Assembly (NCBI GenBank): GCA_012841485.1
Contig: DUUU01000395.1
Location: forward strand, 1 to 28,828
Length of the DNA: 28,828 nt
Direction: 5' to 3'
DNA from: Armatimonadota bacterium
GTDB lineage: Bacteria > Armatimonadota > JAAZEB01
The position numbers and the translations under genes are program-made. The notes below the pieces were generated by a model. It was not told the origin of the DNA. It ran no database searches and saw only the letters and a list, made by a program, of their open reading frames with translations. This document shows, piece after piece, positions 22,843 to 28,828 of this stretch (position 1 is its first letter; every line of letters begins with the position of its first letter).

Positions 22843-25281
22843 ATGACGAAGTGTTCTCGGGCCAACGTCCTGGATCGTTGTCGCCTTATCGGCTTGCTCC
22901 TCAACACGCGGCGCCGATTCTCCCTATCACTTTTTCTGCTCGCGGGCTCCTTCGTCACGCGCGCGGCCCACTCCTATCCCCACCCCTCAGATGGGATCCA
23001 CAGCGTTGGTCCAACGCCCCTTGGCATCGTCTACCTGGTCCTTCTGGGCCTCTCTGTCGTGACCGCGGTCGGCATGATGGGGATGGCCTGGAAGCGGCGG
23101 ACGCAGCGATGCGCGCTGCCACTCCTCGTTCTCGTCTCTCTCGTGGCGCTCCTTGCGGCGGCGAGTGCCCTGGAAGCCCTCGCCCCCAGCATCGAGGACA
23201 AAGAGTTCTGGGTCAACGTCCAGTACCTGGGATACCAGTTGATCCCCATCGCCTACCTGGCCATGGTCTTCCACTACCTTGGCTTCCAGCGATGGCTCAC
23301 GCCCGGCCGCATCTTGCTCATCAGCGCGCTCCCCCTCATCACCATGGTCTTGGCGTGGACCAACGAATACCACCTGCTCATGCGGCGTGATCTCTTCATC
23401 GAGCCAGTGGAGGGGCTCAGCTTTCTCGGGAAGACTCACGGGCCGTGGTTTTCTGTCGCCGTCGTCTACTCCTACCTCGTCATGCTCTGCGGCCTCTCCC
23501 TGCTGATCTGGGCTGGCCGGCGCACTGCCTCGGTCTTCCGCCGGCAGGCACTCCTCCTCATCACCGGCACGGTGCTTCCGATGACCTGGTCACTCGCTTA
23601 CGTACTGCGCGTTCCGCTGTTGCCGCCCATCGATCTCATGCCGCCCATCACGGCGTTCAGCCAGATCCTCATCGCCGTCGCCATCCTCCGCTTCCGGCTG
23701 CTTGAGATCGTGCCGGTGGCGTGCCACCAGGTCATCCAGGCGATGGAGGACGGCTTCCTCGTCCTCGACGACGAGCGCCGGGTCGCCGCCATCAACCCGG
23801 CAGCAGCCCGCATGCTCTCGGTGTTGCCCGCAGGCGCAGTGGGCGAGCCCGCGAACCAGGTGCTCGAAGCGTTTCCGCAGGTGCTCGCGCCCATCCTCAC
23901 CGAGGCACCCCCCAGCTGCGTCACGGTGTCGGCGGGCACGCCGGATCGAGCCGCGCATTGGGAGGTGCGGATCTCCGCGCTGCGCTCCGAGCGAGGGCAC
24001 CCTTTGGGGCAAGCCGTCATTCTGCGCGACGTCACCGAGCAGCAACAGGGGGAGGAGGTAAGGCGCGCGATAGAGGCACGCATGCTTCAGGCACAGAAAC
24101 TGGAGAGCCTTGGGGTGATGGCCGGCGGCATCGCCCACGATTTCAACAACCTGCTCCAGGTGATCCTCAGTAACACCGACCTGATCCGGATGGCCCTCCC
24201 GGAAGACCACTCCACCCAAAAACTGCTGCAGGGCATCCTCCAGAGCACCGAGCGCGCCGCATCCCTGGCCGGCCAGATGCTCGCCTACTCCGGAAAAGGG
24301 CGTTTCACCCTCGAACTGCTCGATCCGGCGCGTCTGGTGTCGGGGATGGCCGATCTGCTACGCTCTCTCGCGTCCAAGAAGGTGGTGCTCGCCTTGGAGA
24401 TCTCGACCGATCTCCCTTCGATCCACGCCGACGTGGCACAGATCCGCCAGTTGGTCGTCAGCCTCGTCTCCAATGCCGCCGAGGCGATTGGCGAGCGCGA
24501 AGGCACCATCACCCTCCAGCTCGCCCAGGTTCATGCAACGCGCCAGCTCCTGGCTCCGCTTCACCAATCGGGTGAGCTGCCAGAGGGCGATTACCTGGCG
24601 CTAACCATCATCGATGACGGCTGTGGAATGGATGAAGCCACGCAAGCCCGCGTCTTCGAGCCCTTCTTCACCACCAAGTTCACCGGGCGCGGGCTAGGCT
24701 TGGCGGCTGCCCTTGGGATCATGCATGCTCACCGCGGTGCTATCGGCATCAAGAGCGCGCCGGGGCGCGGCACAACGGTCACCATCCTCCTCCCGGGTGT
24801 CGGTGTGTCTCCGCCCGCTCGGGAGGCCGGCATCCCCCTCCACGGCGAGAGGCAGACGAGCGGGACCATCCTCGTGATTGATGATGAGGCCGGCGTCCGC
24901 GACACGGCGATGATGGCGCTACGCAGCTATGGATATCGCGTCCTCGCCGCTTCAGACGGCCTTGAGGGGATCCACCTCTTCCGCGCGCATCAGGAGGAGA
25001 TCGACGCGGTGCTGCTCGACCTGGCGATGCCGCGCATGAGCGGCGAGGAAGTGCTTCCTGCCCTGCGTGCCATCCGCTGGGATGTGCCCATTGTCCTCAC
25101 GAGCGGCTACCCGGAGGAGGAGGCGCTTCGCCGGTTTGCCGGCAAGGAGCTTTCGGGATTCCTCCAAAAGCCGTACCGGCCGCATCTCCTCGCAGCGCAA
25201 CTCGGCACGCTCCTCGCGCGCGCCACCAGGCGCCCGGTGGCAGTCGCCCACACCGATGAAGGGGAACAACCGCATGAGTGA
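22843..25281 (+). CDS. Hybrid histidine kinase with 7TM N terminus, PAS and receiver
   Basis: An 812-residue inner-membrane protein. The N-terminal segment (about 20-270) has about seven or eight hydrophobic helices with FWVNVQYLGYQLIPIAYL, like the 7TM histidine-kinase N-terminal domain. A PAS domain follows (about 280-410, ending AVILRDVTEQQQ). Then comes an NtrB-like HisKA with H432 in GGIAHDFNNLL and HATPase_c with N-box near N544 and DDGCGM near 592, plus GRGLGLAAALG. The C-terminal receiver domain has phospho-acceptor D726 in AVLLDLAMPRMSG and K776. GAGGGCGG lies a few bases before ATG 22843; a longer frame starting at 22732 would run inside the tRNA. It overlaps the next gene by eight bases (ATGAGTGA), so both are coupled. 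Confidence 0.93.
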   Translation: MTKCSRANVLDRCRLIGLLLNTRRRFSLSLFLLAGSFVTRAAHSYPHPSDGIHSVGPTPLGIVYLVLLGLSVVTAVGMMGMAWKRRTQRCALPLLVLVSLVALLAAASALEALAPSIEDKEFWVNVQYLGYQLIPIAYLAMVFHYLGFQRWLTPGRILLISALPLITMVLAWTNEYHLLMRRDLFIEPVEGLSFLGKTHGPWFSVAVVYSYLVMLCGLSLLIWAGRRTASVFRRQALLLITGTVLPMTWSLAYVLRVPLLPPIDLMPPITAFSQILIAVAILRFRLLEIVPVACHQVIQAMEDGFLVLDDERRVAAINPAAARMLSVLPAGAVGEPANQVLEAFPQVLAPILTEAPPSCVTVSAGTPDRAAHWEVRISALRSERGHPLGQAVILRDVTEQQQGEEVRRAIEARMLQAQKLESLGVMAGGIAHDFNNLLQVILSNTDLIRMALPEDHSTQKLLQGILQSTERAASLAGQMLAYSGKGRFTLELLDPARLVSGMADLLRSLASKKVVLALEISTDLPSIHADVAQIRQLVVSLVSNAAEAIGEREGTITLQLAQVHATRQLLAPLHQSGELPEGDYLALTIIDDGCGMDEATQARVFEPFFTTKFTGRGLGLAAALGIMHAHRGAIGIKSAPGRGTTVTILLPGVGVSPPAREAGIPLHGERQTSGTILVIDDEAGVRDTAMMALRSYGYRVLAASDGLEGIHLFRAHQEEIDAVLLDLAMPRMSGEEVLPALRAIRWDVPIVLTSGYPEEEALRRFAGKELSGFLQKPYRPHLLAAQLGTLLARATRRPVAVAHTDEGEQPHE

Positions 25282-25723
25282 AGCTGTCAGCCAGAATGCC
25301 CCCTGTACATCACCGCTCGCTTGCGAGATGGTGCTGCCGGTGCGCTTCTATGACACAGACCTCCTCGGCGTCGTCAACAACGTGGTCTACGTCCGCTGGC
25401 TGGAGGACCTGCGCACGGCCTGGTGCGACCGCTACTGGCCCCTGGCCGAACAGATGGCCGTCGGCTACGCGCCCGTCATCGTCTCCATCACCATCGACTA
25501 CCTCGGCCCCGTGCGCTTCGGCGATCACGTCATCGGCCGCGTCTGGGTGACCCCGCAGAAAGCGCGCCTGATCTTCGATACGGAGATCCATGCCAACGGT
25601 CGCCTCGCCGCGACCGCCCGGCAGATCGTGGCGTTGGTCCACCTGGACGGGCTGAAGCCCACCCGCATCCCCCGCTCGCTGATCGAGCGGTATGAGGAGG
25701 CCATCCAGGCGGCCAACCGGTAA
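25274..25723 (+). CDS. Hotdog-fold acyl-CoA thioesterase (4HBT/YbgC family)
   Basis: A 149-residue hotdog enzyme expected to hydrolyse acyl-CoA or acyl-ACP thioesters. The signature VRFYDTDLLGVVNNVVYVRWLEDLR carries the catalytic-region Asp (YDTD, with DTD-x-x-G-V-V-x-N/H). It is followed by IVSITIDYLGPVRFGDHVIGRVWV and ARQIVALVHLDGLKPTRIP, the usual beta-strand order. ATG 25274 lies within the last codons of the hybrid kinase, giving an ATGAGTGA overlap. No pathway partner is nearby, so the substrate is unknown. Pairing with the kinase gene is unusual and suggests co-regulation. Confidence 0.92.
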   Translation: MSEAVSQNAPCTSPLACEMVLPVRFYDTDLLGVVNNVVYVRWLEDLRTAWCDRYWPLAEQMAVGYAPVIVSITIDYLGPVRFGDHVIGRVWVTPQKARLIFDTEIHANGRLAATARQIVALVHLDGLKPTRIPRSLIERYEEAIQAANR

Positions 25724-25799
25724 CCCTCTCCACTTGCCGGCGATCCGGCGGTCGCCCGTGGCGCCGAGAGCGCGTCACGCCCGCCGGAGACGGCGTTGG

Positions 25800-26504
25800 C
25801 TATCGAGGGATGCCACGCTCATCCGTAGGCGGTCGCTCTTCACCAGGCGAGAGAGGATCGAGGCTCAGCATGCGGCGCTCGCCCCGGGCAAGCGTCACGG
25901 TGATCGTCCTGGTCTGGTCACGGTACGCGAGGCGCAGGGTGAACTCGCCTTCCCGAAGCCCGGTGAACGCAAACGTGCCGTCGCTTCCCCCGAGCGTCCG
26001 GGTCACTTCCTGACCATCGGGAGTGACGAGCGTGAGCGCGAGGCTCTCGCCTTGAAGCTGCGAGGGGGGGCGGCCCCCCACCGTCACCCGCCCCGTGATC
26101 GTGCCCGTGGGCAGGGGATCGCCGCGAAATTGCACCGTAACCTGACCGATCGGGGCGCCCAGCGCCACCGGGGTCGCCGTGCGCACAAAGCGCCAACGGC
26201 TCTGGTCGAAACCCGTGATGGTGACGGTGAATGAGCCCGCCGGCAAGCCATCGAACGCGGCGATTCCGTTGGGGCCGGTCGTCTCTGTGCGGCTTTCCGT
26301 GCCGGCCAACGCAACCGTCACCCCGGCAAGCGGCTGGCCGCCCGCAAGCACCTCGGCGCGTATCTGGTTGACAGGCGGCCGTTCCCTATGGAGAGCCTCG
26401 TTTGGGGCACATCCCGGCACGCTGACGGCTGCCATTCCGATCACCACGGCCGCGCGCCATCTCCATCTCTTGGCGCATCGCGCGCCCCTCTTCCTCACCG
26501 CCAC
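25800..26504 (-). CDS. Lipoprotein with two carboxypeptidase-regulatory-like domains
   Basis: About 234 residues. The N terminus is basic, then hydrophobic (AAVVIGMAAVSVPGC), with a candidate lipobox Cys at about residue 32, followed by CAPNEALHRERPP. The mature part is one A-B pair of small beta-sandwich domains of carboxypeptidase-regulatory/prealbumin type. Domain A is QIRAEVLAGGQPLAGVTVALAG, TTGPNGIAAFDGLPAGSFTVTITGFD. Domain B is GRVTVGGRPPSQLQG, GTFAFTGLREGEFTLRLAYRDQ. Such domains are structural or sugar-binding; no enzyme is present. GTG 26504 is the preferred start, but GTG 26498 is possible. Paralogous to the larger lipoprotein beside it. Confidence 0.75.
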   Translation of the reverse strand: MAVRKRGARCAKRWRWRAAVVIGMAAVSVPGCAPNEALHRERPPVNQIRAEVLAGGQPLAGVTVALAGTESRTETTGPNGIAAFDGLPAGSFTVTITGFDQSRWRFVRTATPVALGAPIGQVTVQFRGDPLPTGTITGRVTVGGRPPSQLQGESLALTLVTPDGQEVTRTLGGSDGTFAFTGLREGEFTLRLAYRDQTRTITVTLARGERRMLSLDPLSPGEERPPTDERGIPR

Positions 26505-26677
26505 GCGGGCGGTCTTCAGCGCGCCTGCTTCACGCGCTGGTGCGGCACTGCTGCCGCATCGGAGCATACCGAAGGCCTCCCTTCCGATACCCGCCGGCAC
26601 ACCACCCGCCTCGTCAGACTGCATCCCGAAAGAATGCGCCCTTTGGACGCCGGCCGGCGCGGACCGGACCGGTGTAT

Positions 26678-26739
26678 GGGGCGAAGCATTCGCGGGCACA
26701 CGGCCCACGCCAATGCGCCCGATGCGAATGCTTCGCCCC
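26678..26739. repeat. 62-bp perfect palindromic element
   Basis: GGGGCGAAGCATTCGC (26678-26693) and its exact reverse complement (26724-26739) enclose a 30-base loop. Each arm can itself fold around GCA. It lies 24 bases past the stop of the larger lipoprotein gene and could terminate it. The arms and length resemble extragenic palindromes that are multicopy in some bacterial phyla. Confidence 0.75.
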
Positions 26740-26762
26740 CGCCAGCACCCCCATGCGCAAAG

Positions 26763-27854
26763 TTACGGGGTGAGCTGGTTGAACTCCAGGTTTAGCTCGC
26801 GGCGCTCTCCCTGTGCCAGGGTGACGGTGGTGGATCGGACCTGACCGCCAACCGCGACACGCACCGTATGTACCCCTGGTTGGAGTTGCGCGAAGGTGTA
26901 CTCCCCGGTTGTTCCGGTAAGGTCACCGGTCAGCGCGTTGCCTACGGGCGGCACCAGGGTGATCGTCACGGTCTGGTCCGGGATATCCGCTGGCGCCTGA
27001 CCATTGATCGTTACGAGGCCGGTGAGCGTGCCGTTAGCCGCTGCCACGCCCTGGAACTGCGCCGTCACCAACCCAACGCCTGGATCCAGCGTCACCGTGG
27101 TGCTCGTCGTAGTGAAGAGGAACTGGCTGGCATCCCACCCGGCGATAGAGACGGTGTAGGTACCATCGGGCAGGTTTTGAAAAACAGCCAGGCCGCTCGC
27201 GTCCGTCGTCGCCACCCGCTGGGCCGCGCCATTCAGGGTCACCGTGACCCCGGAAAGGGGCGTGCCGGCGGCAGTCACCTGAGCGCGCACCTGGCCTGTC
27301 GGCTCGCCGCTCGGGCCCTGATTGAAAGCCGGCAGGCTGGCGAACTCCAGGTTCGCCTGAAGTTGCTGTCCTTCCGCGACGCTCACCGTCGTCGCACGCA
27401 CGTCGTTACCCACGGTCACGCGCAGCGTGTATTGCCCCGCCGCAAGCTGGCGGAAGGCGTACTCACCGGTGGTGCCCGTGAGGTCGCCCGTCACCGGATC
27501 GCCCGATGGCGGCACCAGTGTGATCGTCACCGTCTGGCCCGAAAGCTGCGCGGGCGCCTGGCCATTGACTGTCACCACGCCCGTGATCGCCGCCGTGGAC
27601 GGGCCGATCCCCTGGAATTCGACCGTGACCAGACCGACGCTTTCCGAGATCGTCACCGGGACGCTCGTCCGAGAAAAGGTGACCCGGCTCGCATCGAAGC
27701 CGGAGATGGTGACCGTGTAGTTGCCGTTTGGCAGGCCGGTGAAGAGGGCCACTCCATCCGAGCCGGTCGTCGCCGTGCGCGTCGTATCTCCTGTGAGAGC
27801 GGCATTCACGCCAGGAAGCGGCTGGCCATCCACCGTGACCACGGCACGCACCTG
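26763..27854 (-). repeat. Internal tandem duplication in the four-domain lipoprotein gene
   Basis: Copy 1 spans 27294-27854 and copy 2 spans 26763-27293, with a period of 561 bases (187 codons). The homology is visible at both DNA and protein level, as in the CTCMCCGGT context at 26901 and 27462. Copy 2 is shorter by about 30 bases at its end. Confidence 0.7.
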
Positions 27855-27974
27855 ACCGGAATCCGGTCCCAGTATGGGATCAGCGTCATCACCCGAGCCA
27901 CACCCGGCCGCGGCGAGCACGGGCAGGCCGAGCAGCAGGCCGAAGCATGCTCTGAGAATGCGTTGCCTGAACAT
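26763..27974 (-). CDS. Lipoprotein with four carboxypeptidase-regulatory-like domains
   Basis: A 403-residue lipoprotein. Signal peptide 1-24 with LGLPVLAAAGC; C25 is the lipidated residue (the -3 residue is Ala, a slightly atypical lipobox). After CGSGDDADP come two copies of an A-B domain pair: A1-B1 (about 41-227) and A2-B2 (about 228-403), 187 residues apart. B copies share TVTITLVPP, TGDLTGTTGEY and a closing VAEGQ/LAQGE plus LEF. A copies share QVRA, NYTVTISGFDAS or TYTVSIAGWDAS, and VGLVT. The domains are of the carboxypeptidase-regulatory/prealbumin type, used in cell-surface proteins. GGGAGG lies eight bases before ATG 27974. The 24-base gap on the 3' side leads to a palindromic element. 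Confidence 0.88.
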   Translation of the reverse strand: MFRQRILRACFGLLLGLPVLAAAGCGSGDDADPILGPDSGQVRAVVTVDGQPLPGVNAALTGDTTRTATTGSDGVALFTGLPNGNYTVTISGFDASRVTFSRTSVPVTISESVGLVTVEFQGIGPSTAAITGVVTVNGQAPAQLSGQTVTITLVPPSGDPVTGDLTGTTGEYAFRQLAAGQYTLRVTVGNDVRATTVSVAEGQQLQANLEFASLPAFNQGPSGEPTGQVRAQVTAAGTPLSGVTVTLNGAAQRVATTDASGLAVFQNLPDGTYTVSIAGWDASQFLFTTTSTTVTLDPGVGLVTAQFQGVAAANGTLTGLVTINGQAPADIPDQTVTITLVPPVGNALTGDLTGTTGEYTFAQLQPGVHTVRVAVGGQVRSTTVTLAQGERRELNLEFNQLTP

Positions 27975-28174
27975 TCCGGAAGCCTCCCATCCGGTGTGAA
28001 CAGCACGCGGAGACGCGCCGCGGAGGGGAGGCGTTTGAGATGAGAGGCTCAGCGGACGAGGCACTCGCGCGCCTCGCCGGAGGCCGATCCCGGCACACTC
28101 CCCCACTCCCCCATTTCCACACAGGCTTCCGCCTGGCCGCAGGTCGCACCTCCGGCGTTGCACACCGGCACCTG

Positions 28175-28696
28175 TTCGGGTGCCATCCGCCTTCTACCCG
28201 ATGCCCCGGCGTGCAAAACAGCAATGCGCCGCGCAGGCAACGCCGTCTCCGTGGCAAGCCCCGGCGAAGAGCCACCGCGTGGCGCATCCCTGGGATTCCG
28301 ACATAAGGAGAGGACCGCCCTCACGCGCGGAGCTCGAAGCTCCGCGCTGCTTTCCGGCAAAGCCCTTTCGGGGCTCCCCCTCCCAGCCATCGCCATTTTG
28401 AGACATCTGGGAGTATCCCCGACCCAGCCCGGCAGCGCTTCGCTCGCAAGCAGCGCGGTGATTTATCGCCGCGCGACGGGTTGCACCCTGCCTCCGAGGC
28501 TTCGGATTCCTTATGTCGGGATCTCAGGGCGTATCTGGAACCCCTCGACTGCTCTGGTCCCGGCATCGCGGAGAGGAGATGGCTGGAACTTCGCCGAGAA
28601 AACGCATGGAGTGCGCCGGATACTCCTACTCTGCGCTGGTCACGCGCCGGCAGGCGGGCCGCAGGGGGAGTGGCCCCACCCGCGAGACCTTGCTGC
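28175..28696. other. Gene-free stretch upstream of the lipoprotein gene
   Basis: No gene-like sequence here. The stretch holds the MITE-like element (28288-28529) and a GC-rich flank on either side. Open frames on both strands have amino acid composition typical of non-coding high-GC DNA (Arg, Pro, Ala and Gly). Confidence 0.55.
28288..28529. mobile_element. 242-bp MITE-like element with 22-bp terminal inverted repeats
   Basis: Termini at 28288-28309 and 28508-28529 are inverted repeats matching 20 of 22 bases (core CCGACATAAGGA). Inside are a perfect 10-bp hairpin GCGCGGAGCT/AGCTCCGCGC (28325-28347), an AGCCC/GGGCT hairpin near 28370 and a GCGCGGTGA/TCGCCGCGC near-palindrome near 28457-28480. 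There is no coding frame, and no clear target duplication is visible. Confidence 0.6.
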
Positions 28697-28828
28697 TCAG
28701 ATCCGCTCGGCAACGCGCGCGATCCCGGCCAGGTGGCGGGCACGGCACGTGGCAAGAAGGTCGCGGGAAACACGGTCCTCGACGCAGTCGCGCGGATCGT
28801 TGCGGCCGAGCTCCAGGTCGAAGCAGAC
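28697..28828 (-). CDS. C-terminal end of an unidentified protein, partial at right edge
   Basis: The last 43 codons of a gene whose start lies beyond the window: FDLELGRNDPRDCVEDRVSRD, then LLATCRARHLAGIARVAERI and a TGA at 28697. The sequence has amphipathic helical character and codon use like its neighbours, so I take it as real, but I do not recognise the family. Confidence 0.6.
   Translation of the reverse strand, partial: VCFDLELGRNDPRDCVEDRVSRDLLATCRARHLAGIARVAERI

Noticed and set aside
28175..28690. Several open frames of 60-150 codons in the right intergenic stretch
   Set aside because: They overlap each other on both strands and contain the inverted repeats; composition is that of non-coding GC-rich DNA.
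1..28828. CRISPR array, prophage or conjugative element
   Set aside because: No regularly spaced repeats, integrases, transposases or phage genes seen; the only mobile-like signal is the short inverted-repeat element at 28288.

Overview
This is a GC-rich bacterial chromosome segment, densely packed on both strands and partial at both ends. LolA-like and lipoprotein genes point to a diderm cell, and MqnA points to menaquinone made by the futalosine route. Together with a carbohydrate/SGNH-hydrolase flavour, an encapsulin-type cargo protein and housekeeping promoters of the sigma-70 type, this would suit Armatimonadota or another deep-branching diderm. That placement is inference; no taxonomic marker was searched.

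Layout. Positions 1-6047 (minus) look like one signalling operon: a membrane histidine kinase, an Rcp1-type single-domain response regulator, a REC-PAS-RsbW-like ATPase protein, an ATP-grasp ligase and a metallophosphoesterase that runs off the left edge. Divergent from it is a PHP-domain phosphoesterase (6246-7220), whose frame runs far into a convergent DUF1848 Fe-S protein. Then comes the conserved ribosomal cluster rpsF-ssb-rpsR (8996-7986, minus), with a near-consensus promoter, a structured leader and a terminator hairpin. mqnA and a secreted LolA-like protein lie on plus. An HD-domain/OB-fold exoribonuclease (YhaM type) and a sirtuin form a minus-strand pair with an exact TTGACA-17-TATAAT promoter. 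Next are a sugar isomerase/epimerase, a CoiA-like protein, an SGNH hydrolase, a small 2x[4Fe-4S] ferredoxin, an OsmC protein, a GNAT acetyltransferase and a YkuD L,D-transpeptidase.

Positions 19019-22389 hold a broken cis-prenyltransferase gene, a membrane-anchored proline-rich OB-like protein, a short ferritin-like protein ending in an encapsulin targeting peptide, and an unrecognised 345-residue protein. tRNA-Val(GAC) follows with its own consensus promoter, then a hybrid histidine kinase translationally overlapping a hotdog thioesterase. The right end has two paralogous lipoproteins built from repeated carboxypeptidase-regulatory-like domains, separated by a 62-bp palindromic element, and then a gene-free stretch holding a 242-bp MITE-like element before a partial gene at the edge.

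The observations I rate highest are the encapsulin cargo with no shell gene beside it, the MITE-like element, the doubly broken prenyltransferase, the kinase/regulator/anti-sigma-type cassette and the C-terminal CX3CX2C motif of the DUF1848 protein.
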